A stretch of 64,000 nucleotides of DNA from Bacteroidales bacterium (GTDB lineage Bacteria; Bacteroidota; Bacteroidia; Bacteroidales; JAAYJT01), in contig JACZJK010000005.1 in the NCBI GenBank assembly GCA_014860575.1, positions 1 to 64,000 of the forward strand, read 5' to 3'. The position numbers and the translations under genes are program-made. Positions 51,505 through 60,340 of this stretch are shown one piece after another. Positions within the stretch are counted from its first letter, which is position 1. The number at the start of each line of letters is the position of its first letter. The notes under the pieces were generated by a model. It had not been told where the DNA came from, did no database searches, and saw only the letters and a program-made list of their open reading frames with translations.

Positions 51505-52851
51505 TTGTACGCCGTAATTGACATAGAAACCACCGGAGGAAGCGCCCAGCGCGACCGAATCACAGAGGTAGCAATCTTTGTATACGACGGTTCGGAAATC
51601 ATTGATTCATTTGTGACCCTGGTAAACCCCGAGAGGGGAATTCCGCATTTTATTACCCGCCTTACAGGTATTACCGATCAGATGGTCGCCCACGCGCCAC
51701 GGTTTTGTGAAATTGCGCGCAAAATAGTTGAGATCACCGAGAACCTGACTTTTGTAGCCCACAATGTAAATTTTGATTACAATTTCATCCGACAGGAATT
51801 CATGCGCCTGGGTTATGATTACCGACGTGAAAAACTTTGCACCGTTCAACTCAGCCGGAAAACCTTTCCAGGCTTTCGTTCGTATAGCCTGGGCAATATT
51901 TGCAAGGAGCTTGGAATTACTATTGAATACCGTCACCGGGCCGCCGGAGATGCCTTGGCAACAATCAAATTGCTTGATCACCTCTTGCGGATCAGACAAA
52001 ATGGTGAGGTGAAAATCCAACAGCAAAAACTTGTATCACCCGAGCATGAATTGGTTCAGAACCTGCCAGAAACAACGGGCGTATACTATCTTTTTAATGA
52101 TAAAAGCGAAGCAATTTATATTGGCAAGAGTTTGAACATCCGCGAGCGGGTTCGAACCCATCTGGTGCATTGCAATACCAGGCGTGCTATTGACATGAAG
52201 AATGCCACTGTTCATGTTGGTTTTGAAGAAACCGGGTCAGAGTTACTGGCATTATTGCTCGAATCGCAGGAAATAAAGAGGATCAAACCTTTATATAACC
52301 GCCAGCAACGCCGCACACCGGCGCATTTTGGTTTGTTCACCGTTACGGATGATGCAGGTTACACCAACTTTTTTATTGATAAAACCAATCGCGAAGATAT
52401 TCCCCTGGCTGTTTATCAAAATAAAATGACCGCACGCGATCATCTCTTTCAACTGGCTGAGCGCTTTGGTTTATGCCAGAAATTATGCGGTTTGTATCAG
52501 ACTCATGGAGCTTGCTTTCAATATTCAATTAGGCAATGCAAAGGCGCATGTATTGGAAAGGAATCGCCAGCAGATTATAACCTTCGTGTTGCAAATACAA
52601 TCAACAGCCTTGGCAATGGCAATGAAAATGTCTACATCATTGACAAAGGCCGCCATTGCGATGAGCGTTCCGTTGTGAAGATCGAACAGGGGAAATACCT
52701 TGGTTATGGTTATTTCGATCCGAATGTTATAAATGGCAGCCCTGAAATTCTCAGTGATTGCATCCGTCATTTTGAGGACAACCGCGATGTACAGCAGATC
52801 ATTAAATTATACTTGAGGCAGCAGAAAATGGAAAAAGTCATCAGGTTCTGA
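51505..52851 (+). CDS. DnaQ-like exonuclease fused to a GIY-YIG nuclease
   Basis: A 448-residue protein with two parts. Residues 1-165 are a 3'-5' exonuclease (DEDDh) domain: AVIDIETTG, FVAHNVNFDYNF and HRAAGDALATIKL. Residues about 190-270 are a GIY-YIG domain (TTGVYYLFNDKSEAIYIGKS then LNIRERVRTHL), followed by a UvrC/Cho-like Cys-rich segment (LCQKLCGLYQTHGACFQYSI then RQCKGAC). It is a Cho-like repair nuclease joined to an epsilon-type exonuclease. The start must be the TTG at 51505; an in-frame stop lies 12 bases upstream and the catalytic DIE follows at once. A separate full UvrC is at 61394. Confidence 0.88.
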   Translation: MYAVIDIETTGGSAQRDRITEVAIFVYDGSEIIDSFVTLVNPERGIPHFITRLTGITDQMVAHAPRFCEIARKIVEITENLTFVAHNVNFDYNFIRQEFMRLGYDYRREKLCTVQLSRKTFPGFRSYSLGNICKELGITIEYRHRAAGDALATIKLLDHLLRIRQNGEVKIQQQKLVSPEHELVQNLPETTGVYYLFNDKSEAIYIGKSLNIRERVRTHLVHCNTRRAIDMKNATVHVGFEETGSELLALLLESQEIKRIKPLYNRQQRRTPAHFGLFTVTDDAGYTNFFIDKTNREDIPLAVYQNKMTARDHLFQLAERFGLCQKLCGLYQTHGACFQYSIRQCKGACIGKESPADYNLRVANTINSLGNGNENVYIIDKGRHCDERSVVKIEQGKYLGYGYFDPNVINGSPEILSDCIRHFEDNRDVQQIIKLYLRQQKMEKVIRF

Positions 52852-52914
52852 TGGTTTGATATGTATTTCTATCATTGAGTCCACTCTGAAATGTATTATT
52901 TAGCCACGAACCTG

Positions 52915-52928
52915 TCCGCCGGGGCGGA
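52915..52928. repeat. REP-like palindrome TCCGCC-GG-GGCGGA
   Basis: A perfect GC-rich inverted repeat about 50 bases beyond the 3' end of tRNA-Arg, possibly its terminator or a member of the dispersed GC-rich repeat family. Confidence 0.5.
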
Positions 52929-52978
52929 TGCACGAATAAAATAAATAATTCAGATAATCAAAGATTCCAAATGAACTG

Positions 52979-53050
52979 TAGCCCCACCAGGACTCGAACC
53001 TGGATTTAAAGTTTAGGAAACTTCCGTTCTATCCCTTGAACTATAGGGCC
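52979..53050 (-). tRNA. tRNA-Arg (anticodon CCT)
   Basis: On the minus strand: acceptor GGCCCTA/TGGGGCT with G-T pairs, D arm starting GTTC, anticodon stem GAAGT/ACTTT with loop TTCCTAA, T arm CCAGG-TTCGAGT-CCTGG, discriminator A. The anticodon CCT reads AGG. A -7 element (TACTTTTG on the minus strand, 53079-53086) lies upstream. Confidence 0.93.
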
Positions 53051-53196
53051 AAAAATAGATCGCTTTTGAAACTGTTTGCAAAAGTAAGAAAACGGCAGCA
53101 AATAGCGAAAGGACAGAACGATTAAAACCAGGCTCGGCTGAATTGATTAAATTTGTCTGCACTAGCACTTCAAAGATATTTTACTAAAATCCAGAA

Positions 53197-53748
53197 ATGA
53201 AATTATCAGGCATCTTTTTCGGAATGTTGTTTTTATTTTACGGGTCAATAAATGGGCAAATCACCGGCACCATGACCGATTCCCGTGATGGAAAGATCTA
53301 TAAGACAGTTAAAATTGGCAAACAGAATTGGACAGCACAGAATATGAATCACGAGAACCCAAATTCATGGTGTTATAATAATGAACCTTCCAATTGCGAA
53401 AATTTCGGTCGTTTATATTCTTATGTTGGTGCAGCCCAGGCATGTCCACCAGGCTGGCGATTGCCAACATCCAAAGACTGGAAAAAATTAATAGAAGACC
53501 TTGGTGAAGAATCTGCCGCAACCAGGTTAAGAGATGGCGGAGGAACCGGCTTCAATGCACTCATGGCTGGTGTACGTTATGATCATGGAGGATTTAACCA
53601 TCTGAATGAGAACGGGTATTTCTGGAGTCATGTTGTTTCCGATAACGAAACTGCCATGGTTTTCCTGATTGCCCGAACCATGCACAGCGTAACAAGCATT
53701 CACAGTTTCAGTGGCAATGGATTTTCCGTTCGCTGCATCCGGCGATAA
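53197..53748 (+). CDS. Fibrobacter succinogenes major paralogous domain (FISUMP) protein
   Basis: A 183-residue exported protein, signal peptide 1-21 (ending YGSINGQ). The mature part is one FISUMP domain: DSRDGKIYKTVKIGKQNWTA then QNMNHE, GRLYSYVGAAQACPPGWRLP, LRDGGGTGFNALMAGVRY, and the terminal GNGFSVRCIRR. The domain is common in surface proteins of Bacteroidota and Fibrobacteres, with no known enzymatic role; its fold is C-type-lectin-like. Alone and convergent with hflX. Confidence 0.88.
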   Translation: MKLSGIFFGMLFLFYGSINGQITGTMTDSRDGKIYKTVKIGKQNWTAQNMNHENPNSWCYNNEPSNCENFGRLYSYVGAAQACPPGWRLPTSKDWKKLIEDLGEESAATRLRDGGGTGFNALMAGVRYDHGGFNHLNENGYFWSHVVSDNETAMVFLIARTMHSVTSIHSFSGNGFSVRCIRR

Positions 53749-53758
53749 ACTGCTGTTT

Positions 53759-54946
53759 TCAGTATAAAAATTTATCGTAAGGAAAGCGCTGTGTGTGAAT
53801 GGCTTTTACATTATAGTAAAGAATTTCCTTCAATTCATCGAGGTTTGTTTTTTGGGTCGCAGAAATAAAAATAGCTGGTGGGTTATTGCGCGCGATCCAA
53901 TGCTTTTTCAGGCTCTCCAGACTTTGTTTCTCCTCCGGATCTTCATTTCCCGATTCTTTTTCCGCTGATTGCCATGCATCCACTTTATTGAAAATCATTA
54001 TTGTAGGTTTATCGTTGGCTTGAATTTCGGCCAGGGTTTGGTTCACCACTTCAATCTGTTCCTCAAAGCCGGAATGTGAGACATCAACCACATGAACAAG
54101 GATATCCGATTCACGTACCTCATCAAGCGTTGATTTAAAAGATTCTACAAGGGAGTGGGGCAATTTTCGTATGAACCCAACGGTGTCGGAGAGAAGAAAC
54201 GGCAGGTTTCCGATTACCACTTTGCGAACCGTTGTATCGAGCGTTGCAAACAGTTTATCCTCAGCAAAAACTTCAGACTTTGCCATCACATTCATCAAAG
54301 TAGATTTGCCAACATTGGTGTAGCCAATCAATGCAACTCTTACCATTGAGCCGCGATTTCCACGTTGGGTTGCTTTTTGACGGTCAATGGTTTTCAGTTG
54401 CTTTTTCAGCAAGGCAATTTTATCGCGGATAATACGGCGGTCAGTTTCAATTTCCTTTTCACCAGGGCCTCGCATACCAATTCCCCCGCGTTGTTTCTCA
54501 AGGTGGGTCCACATACGCGTCAGGCGGGGAAGCAAGTATTCATATTGGGCCAGCTCAACCTGGGTTCGCGCATGCGCTGTCCGGGCGCGGCTAGCAAAAA
54601 TATCAAGAATCAAATTGTTGCGATCCAGGATCTTACATTTGAGTTCCTTTTCAATGTTCCTGATTTGCGAAGGGCTTAATTCATCATCGAAAATGGCTGC
54701 ATCAATGCTTTCTTCCTGAACATAATTACTTATCTCCATCAGTTTTCCACTTCCAACAAATGTGCGGCGGTCGGCGCTTTCAAGTCGCTGTACAAAGCGG
54801 TTAACTGCTACACCTCCTGCTGTATCTACCAAAAAGGCAAGTTCATCGAGGTATTCGTCAATATGGGTTTCATCTTCCCGGTTTGTGATCAAACCAATAA
54901 GAATCACCCTTTCTTGCCTAATTGCAGTATCTATCATTTCAGGCAT
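53759..54946 (-). CDS. hflX: GTPase HflX
   Basis: A 395-residue ribosome-associated GTPase. The N-terminal domain (LAFLVDTAGGVAVNRFVQRL, TFVGSGKLMEI) is followed by a coiled segment with GGIGMRGPGEKEIETDRR, then the G domain: G1 GYTNVGKSTLMN, G3 DTVGFIRKLP, G4 NKVD, G5 SATQ. HflX splits stalled 70S ribosomes under stress. It follows the asparaginase gene by 10 bases on the same strand. Confidence 0.95.
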   Translation of the reverse strand: MPEMIDTAIRQERVILIGLITNREDETHIDEYLDELAFLVDTAGGVAVNRFVQRLESADRRTFVGSGKLMEISNYVQEESIDAAIFDDELSPSQIRNIEKELKCKILDRNNLILDIFASRARTAHARTQVELAQYEYLLPRLTRMWTHLEKQRGGIGMRGPGEKEIETDRRIIRDKIALLKKQLKTIDRQKATQRGNRGSMVRVALIGYTNVGKSTLMNVMAKSEVFAEDKLFATLDTTVRKVVIGNLPFLLSDTVGFIRKLPHSLVESFKSTLDEVRESDILVHVVDVSHSGFEEQIEVVNQTLAEIQANDKPTIMIFNKVDAWQSAEKESGNEDPEEKQSLESLKKHWIARNNPPAIFISATQKTNLDELKEILYYNVKAIHTQRFPYDKFLY

Positions 54947-54956
54947 ACACTTTTAC

Positions 54957-55928
54957 TTAATCTTTAAAAATCTTTATTCCGGTTTCGCCACTTGATTTTA
55001 CGAACCCGCGAAACATCCCCGTCGTATTAAATGGCATGGCAATGTTGCCTTCCTTATCCACAGCAATAACGCCGCCATTGCCTTTTTGTTCCAGCAGTTT
55101 TTCCATGACTACCGAATTGGCAGCATCAGTGAGACTCATGTTTTTATAAAGCATTAACGCTGAAATATCGTAGCTTACTACATTACGGATAAAAAATTCG
55201 CCATGGCCGGTTGCCGAAACGGCGCAGCTTTCATTATTTGCGTAGGTTCCGGCACCAATGATGGGCACATCGCCAACCCTTCCGAATCGTTTCATCGCCA
55301 TACCGCCAGTGGATGTAGCTGCAGCAAGATTTCCATTTTTATCCAAAGCCACTGCTCCAACTGTTCCTTTTCTGCCTTCCTTGTCCAATCGTTCTTTGAT
55401 ACGCTGGTGTTCTTCATGACTTTTTACGGTATGAAACCACGATGGATCGGTTAATTCAATTTCCTGTTCAAGCGCAAACTTTTCAGCGCCTTCGCCAATC
55501 AGGAGAACATGCGGTGACGCCTCCATTACTTTACGGGCGGCGGTTACCGGGTTTTTTATCGTGCGAACCCCGGCTACTGCCCCGGCCATCAGGTTACTGC
55601 CATCCATGATGGATGCGTCAAGTTCTATCTCGCCATCGGCATTTAAAACAGCACCACGCCCTGCATTGAAAGCGGGATGGTCTTCAAGAAAGCGAACGGC
55701 AGCTTCAACGGCGTCAAGTGCTGAGCCTCCAGCCTTCAGGATTGCTTCGCCGGCATCAAGAGCTTGCTGCAAAGCGGTTTGTGCTTCTTCAACCTGTTCA
55801 GCGCTCATGCGTTCAGGGTTCATACTACCTGCACCACCGTGGATAACCAGCACATAATCTGGTTTTTGGGCAAATAAAGTGCCGAGGCTCAAAAAAATTA
55901 TTAAATGAGTAATTAATAGTTTTTTCAT
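54957..55928 (-). CDS. Isoaspartyl peptidase / L-asparaginase (Ntn hydrolase)
   Basis: A 323-residue type III (plant-type) asparaginase precursor with a signal peptide (MKKLLITHLIIFLSLGTLFA). Key segments: VIHGGAGSMNPERMS, AGRGAVLNADGEIELDASIM, the autocleavage and nucleophile Thr in GTVGAVALDKNGN, and GAGTYANNESCAVSATGHGE. It splits beta-aspartyl peptides and asparagine in the periplasm. Probably co-transcribed with hflX. Confidence 0.92.
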   Translation of the reverse strand: MKKLLITHLIIFLSLGTLFAQKPDYVLVIHGGAGSMNPERMSAEQVEEAQTALQQALDAGEAILKAGGSALDAVEAAVRFLEDHPAFNAGRGAVLNADGEIELDASIMDGSNLMAGAVAGVRTIKNPVTAARKVMEASPHVLLIGEGAEKFALEQEIELTDPSWFHTVKSHEEHQRIKERLDKEGRKGTVGAVALDKNGNLAAATSTGGMAMKRFGRVGDVPIIGAGTYANNESCAVSATGHGEFFIRNVVSYDISALMLYKNMSLTDAANSVVMEKLLEQKGNGGVIAVDKEGNIAMPFNTTGMFRGFVKSSGETGIKIFKD

Positions 55929-56016
55929 AGTATTGTTTTTCAGCGAAATGTGCTTATTTGAATTATGGTGTTAAGCCGCGCAGGATTGGATCAAAATTTT
56001 GCTCAACATTTAAAGT

Positions 56017-56724
56017 TCAGGTCATTCTTTCAACTCCCAGTGAAATAATAATAGCAATGCCAAAACTGAGCAAGGTTCCAATCAGTATGTATTCTGTTAA
56101 CTTCCTGTCTTTCGATTCCTTGAGATCGCCAAAGCGGAATATGGATTTTGCCGCCAGTAAAAAACCAACTCCTTCCCAATGCCCTGTAGCAATAAAAGTA
56201 AAAATAAGCAGTCGCTCCAAAATGCCAATATATTTGCCTGCATCTGCCAATGATTCGTCTGAACCTTCAAAAAGAATTTCTGACCATGAAGAAAGCAGTT
56301 CTTTGATGATAATTCCGATTGGAAATGACAGGAAAAAGATTGCTGTAACATAAATCCAAAAAGTTGCTGAAAACGCTGTATCAGTAATGATTGCCGGAAA
56401 ATCAAACCACCAGTACCATAATCCCACCACCAGAACAAGATGAGATAATTGATCGGATACAAACCACCAGGTTTTATTTTTCTCTTTTTGCAGGTAAAGT
56501 TTTGCGATGTCAATGAGCAGGTGCCCCACTCCGATCAGCATTGCCAATGGCCAAAGGCTGAGATCCCAGATTAGCAAGAGCATAAGGCCAATATGAACCA
56601 GAACATGCAGATATAGAACCCTGGAAAGTGCTTTATGCTTTCGCTTCTCTTCTACCCAGCTTTTAGGCTGGAGCAGGAAGTCGCCGATTAAATGTGCCAG
56701 GATGAGTTTCAGCAGAATGATCAT
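56017..56724 (-). CDS. DUF3307 membrane protein
   Basis: A 235-residue membrane protein. The N-terminal LILAHLIGDFLLQPKSWVEE and LHVLVHIGLMLLL with GVGHLLIDIAKLYLQ are the DUF3307 signature, with polar His/Asp residues in helices. Six or more hydrophobic segments follow. Function unknown. Its start overlaps the satD stop by 4 bases, so the pair is translationally coupled, an association common in this phylum. Confidence 0.88.
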   Translation of the reverse strand: MIILLKLILAHLIGDFLLQPKSWVEEKRKHKALSRVLYLHVLVHIGLMLLLIWDLSLWPLAMLIGVGHLLIDIAKLYLQKEKNKTWWFVSDQLSHLVLVVGLWYWWFDFPAIITDTAFSATFWIYVTAIFFLSFPIGIIIKELLSSWSEILFEGSDESLADAGKYIGILERLLIFTFIATGHWEGVGFLLAAKSIFRFGDLKESKDRKLTEYILIGTLLSFGIAIIISLGVERMT

Positions 56725-57365
56725 GTTAATAGCCTCCCCAATTTTTCTTTGAACATTTGCTCCACTTCAAGAATTTCTTCCAGGTTTGCCCTGCTGTACC
56801 GGCCACTTACCGAGTTTTGCTCTATGCCAAGCTGCTGGCCAATTTCAGCCTGGGTTTTATGTGGGTTTTTAAGGAGGGTGTTTGCTATTTCAGCCGAAGA
56901 ATATGACCATTTGTTCATGTAGCTGACAGCCAGCTTCAGATAAAGATTGATTTCCTTATCAAATTCTTCCCATCCTGATTTTACCGCCAACGTAATCTTT
57001 TCCTTTTTTAACATCTCATACTTTTCACCCGAGAAAACAAAGGCAGAACCGTTGCTTTCGGAAATGCGGTTGCTCACATACTCCTTTTCGCCTATGCCAA
57101 TTGCTATCCGTACATCAATATCTGATTTTCGCTTTTGATGATCGCTGATTTCCAAACTTCTTATCAATGCTTTGATGCGCAGCGCAGCACGCAAGGATTG
57201 TAAAGGATCGCTTATCTCCAACTGAAAATAATCACCTTTAAATATTTCCCATTGCTGTGGGTTACTTCCCCATTCACTCAGCAGGTTTTTCAGCGGATTA
57301 AGCCAAAGATCCTGGTTGTTGAGGCTTCGGGAATTGACTATATCTCCGGTTATTATGCTAATCAT
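56721..57365 (-). CDS. satD: SatD family regulator
   Basis: 214 residues from ATG 57365, where the family start MISIITGDIVNSR lies. The frame extends to 57410 but would run into the operator array. The N-terminal domain resembles a nucleotide-cyclase-like fold (QWEIFKGDYFQLEI, DVRIAIGIGEKEYVS, FVFSGEKYEMLKK). The C-terminal TQAEIGQQLGIEQNSVSGRY is a helix-turn-helix. It probably regulates itself and the coupled DUF3307 gene through the four dyads immediately upstream. Confidence 0.83.
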   Translation of the reverse strand: MISIITGDIVNSRSLNNQDLWLNPLKNLLSEWGSNPQQWEIFKGDYFQLEISDPLQSLRAALRIKALIRSLEISDHQKRKSDIDVRIAIGIGEKEYVSNRISESNGSAFVFSGEKYEMLKKEKITLAVKSGWEEFDKEINLYLKLAVSYMNKWSYSSAEIANTLLKNPHKTQAEIGQQLGIEQNSVSGRYSRANLEEILEVEQMFKEKLGRLLT

Positions 57366-57373
57366 GGTGCAAA

Positions 57374-57477
57374 TATCGCTAATTTTTGTGATAAAACACA
57401 TTATCGTCATAAAAAACGATAAATGAATATATCGTTAAAAAAGACGATAAAGTAAAATATCATTATAAACAACGATG
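57374..57477. promoter_or_regulatory. Operator array: four TATCGT-N8-ACGATA dyads at exact 28-base period
   Basis: Dyads start at 57374 (TATCGC/GTGATA), 57402 (TATCGT/ACGATA), 57430 (TATCGT/ACGATA) and 57458 (TATCAT/ACGATG). Each half-site is 6 bases, the inner gap 8 and the linker 8, so alternating half-sites recur every 14 bases. The array ends 8 bases before the satD start codon. The encoded protein has a helix-turn-helix, so autoregulation by cooperative binding is likely. Confidence 0.85.
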
Positions 57478-57511
57478 ATATCGAATGGTTCTGAGATAGC
57501 ATCTCCTCATA

Positions 57512-58288
57512 TTATGGATTCAACCAGCTTCTCACATCAATGATTCCTATCAAATCGGCTGCGGTAATAACTATGAATGCAACAATCACCCAACGAACGA
57601 ATTTAGCGCCATTCTTCACAGCCATCCGTGCAGCAACCAGTGCGCCAATTACGTTGCCTATGGCGTGAACCAGGCCAAAAGCCCAATTCACCTGGTCATT
57701 CAGAATAAATACAACAAGAGCAAAAGGCGTATAGAGTAAAACTATCCAAACTTTGAGGGCATTGGCTTTTACGAGGTTATAACCTGCACCTAGAACAATT
57801 CCGGCCAGCAGGAAATATCCCACACCCACCTGGATAAAACCACCGTAAAGCCCGATACCAAAAAACACAAGAGTTTGTATCCATCCGGGCCGTTTGCCAA
57901 TAAGTTCTTCGTTGCCTTTGATCCAGTGCGAAGGTTTAATAAACATCAGGATCATAATCAAAACCAATAATACTGCAATAACAGTATTGAAAACCTGCTG
58001 GTTAATATCAACAGCCAATTGTGCCCCTATAAGCGAACCAATTACTGCAGGAATTGCAAGCCTGATCCCTTCTTTCAGGTTAAGTACTTTATAATGCCTG
58101 AATGAACCGGTTGAAGAGAGTGTTTGAAAAAGCACGCCTATTCGGTTTGTGCCGTTGGCAACCTGGGGAGGAAGCCCTAAAAACATCAGCACCGACAGTG
58201 AAATAACAGAACCACCACCAGCAAGAGTATTGATAAACCCGGTTAATACACCCGAGCCAACAAGTAAAATAATTTGTAACCAGGTCAT
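57512..58288 (-). CDS. TSUP family permease (TauE/SafE)
   Basis: A 258-residue membrane protein of the sulfite/organosulfonate exporter superfamily. It has two repeats, GSGVLTGFINTLAGGGSVIS near the N-terminus and IGLYGGFIQVGVGYFLLAG in the middle, within about eight helices. Substrates of such proteins are small anions; none can be assigned. Its ATG overlaps the TGA of the nhaC-like gene (ATGA), indicating coupled translation. Confidence 0.88.
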   Translation of the reverse strand: MTWLQIILLVGSGVLTGFINTLAGGGSVISLSVLMFLGLPPQVANGTNRIGVLFQTLSSTGSFRHYKVLNLKEGIRLAIPAVIGSLIGAQLAVDINQQVFNTVIAVLLVLIMILMFIKPSHWIKGNEELIGKRPGWIQTLVFFGIGLYGGFIQVGVGYFLLAGIVLGAGYNLVKANALKVWIVLLYTPFALVVFILNDQVNWAFGLVHAIGNVIGALVAARMAVKNGAKFVRWVIVAFIVITAADLIGIIDVRSWLNP

Positions 58289-60237
58289 ATACTTTGAGTA
58301 TTTGATGCAGCACCGACTTTTTTCCCTGCCAGCATGATAATTCCAAACAATATAAGCAATGCCACCGGATAATTAATATAACCAGGCACTCCAAAAGCCG
58401 CAGGGATAGTACCGGCAACTACAGCAACCACGCCTACAATAAGTGCATAGGGAAGCTGGGTTCGAACATGCTCAATATGATTGCAGGAACTAGCCAATGA
58501 GCTGAGGATCGTTGTATCTGAAATCGGGGAAATGTGATCGCCAAGTACACTGCCGGCCAGCACACAGGAAACAACATTATGAAAAATGACCAATGATTCG
58601 GCATATTCCATCCCACTAGCCTGGGATATCATCCACGATGCCGGCAAAATCAACGGGTACAAAATGGCCATAGTTCCCCAGGAGGAACCAGTTGAAAAAG
58701 CTACGCCTCCTGCAAACAAAAACGTAATGGCGGGAATCATATAAGGACTTACTTTAAGGCTTAATAAAAGATGAGAGATAAAATCTGCAGTATGTAAATC
58801 CCGGGTGATGAGTGCAATTGACCATGCCATAATAAGGATCACAATGGCTGTGAGCATGGTTTTGAACCCTTCAATTAGGCTCTCAATACTGACTTTCAGT
58901 GAAAGTAAGCGTTGGCTTACAGTTAAAAACAGCGCTACTAACGTTGCCAGCAGTGACGACCAAAGCAAGGCGCGATAAGTATCAGCCTGCCCGATAATAT
59001 GTGAAAGGTTTCTCGAAAAGCCTGCGTTATTGTCCCAACTCACAGCATCCAATCCGGTTATAACCAGCCCGGCTATGGTTCCCATAACAACAACCACAAC
59101 AGGTATAGCGGCATTGTACCACCGTGGTTTTACTGGCTCATCATCTTCTGAAGCTTTGGAAACCGCTTGGGTCACGCCTTGTTGCCTGGCTTTGAGCTCA
59201 GCTTTATACATTGGACCAAAATCCCGCTGTTTGTAAATGAGCATGCCCACAAAAGCCAGGGTCAGAAAAGGATAAAAAGCGTATTGCAGTGAATAGATAA
59301 AAACCTGGTAGGGTGTTTCATTTAATTCCAGTGTTCTTATTCCATCCGCAATGTAGCTTAATTGTGCTCCGATCCAGGTGGTCACAAACGCAATGGCAGC
59401 CATAGGAGCCGCTGTACTGTCAACGATATAAGCCAGTTTTTCGCGTGAAGTTTTCAAACGGTCGGTAACAGGTTGCATGGTATTTCCAACCACCAGCGTG
59501 TTCGCATAATCATCAAAGAATATCACAATTCCCATAAGCCAGGCGGCAAATTGTCCGGAGCGCGGTGTAGAAGCAAAACGGGAAATAACATTTACAATTC
59601 CTTTCATTCCTCCGTTGCGGGTAATCAGGTTTACCATCGCGCCAATCAGCATTGAAAAGATAATGATGGAAATATGGCCACGATCCATAATTGCTTCCGG
59701 AATGTACGTGTCGATGATCATCAGAAGACCGTTTAAAAATGCCGTTCCAACACCTACATCCCTGAAAATCCAGATAATGAGTGTGCCGGTGAACAAACCA
59801 ATAAATAAGGCTGAGATTACTTCCCTGAAAATCAATGCAACCGCTATTGCTAACAAAGGAGGCAGAACTGACATCCATAACGGGATCGGACGAACGGGGC
59901 GTTCAGCTTTGATTTCATTCAACTCAACCGTGAGTAATTCAGAGGATTTGAAAGTGTAAGGAAAGCTTGCTTTTCCCTGGCTGAAAACTAACACCTTCGG
60001 TTTTCCTTTGATAAGTAAAGAAACCGGTTCTCCATCAGCAAAAGTGCTATCTGCGTTCAGAACCTTCAGTTCAACCGTAGTTTCAACTTGCTGAACAATG
60101 ATTCGGGGAAGGATAATTTCTAATGTTGCCAAATCAGCATTCGGTGATATTGACGAAGTCTCTGCTGCCAGGAGCGAAAAAAGCGTTGTCACACAAAACA
60201 GCAACAATAATGATATTAGCTTCAAGCCTTTTCCCAT
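58285..60237 (-). CDS. NhaC-like Na+/H+ antiporter with an N-terminal periplasmic domain
   Basis: 650 residues from ATG 60237, the start of a signal peptide (KLISLLLLFCVTTLFSLLAA). About 100 residues of Ig-like sequence follow (LATLEIILPRIIVQQVETTV, PVSLLIKGKPKVLVFSQG), then the NhaC domain with about twelve helices, including IVIFFDDYANTLVVGNTMQP, FVTTWIGAQLSYI, AFSTGSSWGTMAI and SVLGDHISPISDTTILSSLA. The export-plus-Ig front end is a Bacteroidota variant. It would exchange Na+ for H+ or move an organic ion. The frame upstream of 60237 is ignored because it crosses the divergent promoter. Confidence 0.87.
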   Translation of the reverse strand: MGKGLKLISLLLLFCVTTLFSLLAAETSSISPNADLATLEIILPRIIVQQVETTVELKVLNADSTFADGEPVSLLIKGKPKVLVFSQGKASFPYTFKSSELLTVELNEIKAERPVRPIPLWMSVLPPLLAIAVALIFREVISALFIGLFTGTLIIWIFRDVGVGTAFLNGLLMIIDTYIPEAIMDRGHISIIIFSMLIGAMVNLITRNGGMKGIVNVISRFASTPRSGQFAAWLMGIVIFFDDYANTLVVGNTMQPVTDRLKTSREKLAYIVDSTAAPMAAIAFVTTWIGAQLSYIADGIRTLELNETPYQVFIYSLQYAFYPFLTLAFVGMLIYKQRDFGPMYKAELKARQQGVTQAVSKASEDDEPVKPRWYNAAIPVVVVVMGTIAGLVITGLDAVSWDNNAGFSRNLSHIIGQADTYRALLWSSLLATLVALFLTVSQRLLSLKVSIESLIEGFKTMLTAIVILIMAWSIALITRDLHTADFISHLLLSLKVSPYMIPAITFLFAGGVAFSTGSSWGTMAILYPLILPASWMISQASGMEYAESLVIFHNVVSCVLAGSVLGDHISPISDTTILSSLASSCNHIEHVRTQLPYALIVGVVAVVAGTIPAAFGVPGYINYPVALLILFGIIMLAGKKVGAASNTQSI

Positions 60238-60264
60238 GAATATTGTTTTTCGCGAGCAGAGAGG

Positions 60265-60272
60265 CAAAAGTA
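60265..60272 (-). promoter_or_regulatory. -7 promoter element of the nhaC-like gene
   Basis: TACTTTTG on the minus strand matches TAnnTTTG. A TTG lies 22 bases further upstream. The start codon follows at 60237. Confidence 0.55.
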
Positions 60273-60312
60273 AGGAATATTGCATTGCAACCTCCAATGC
60301 ACCCGAATTGAA

Positions 60313-60320
60313 TACCTTTG
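60313..60320 (+). promoter_or_regulatory. -7 promoter element of thiL
   Basis: TACCTTTG is a full match to TAnnTTTG, 20 bases before the thiL ATG. This supports the short start at 60341. Confidence 0.6.
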
Positions 60321-60340
60321 CAACAATTAAACCTATAATA

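Noticed and set aside
57374..57477. Possible CRISPR or minisatellite upstream of satD
   Set aside because: The period is 28 bases made of alternating 6-base half-sites with AT-rich gaps; this is an operator array, not repeat-spacer DNA.
60098..60340. Upstream extension of thiL
   Set aside because: It would overlap the divergent antiporter gene and cross a TACCTTTG promoter; the ThiL family starts at 60341.
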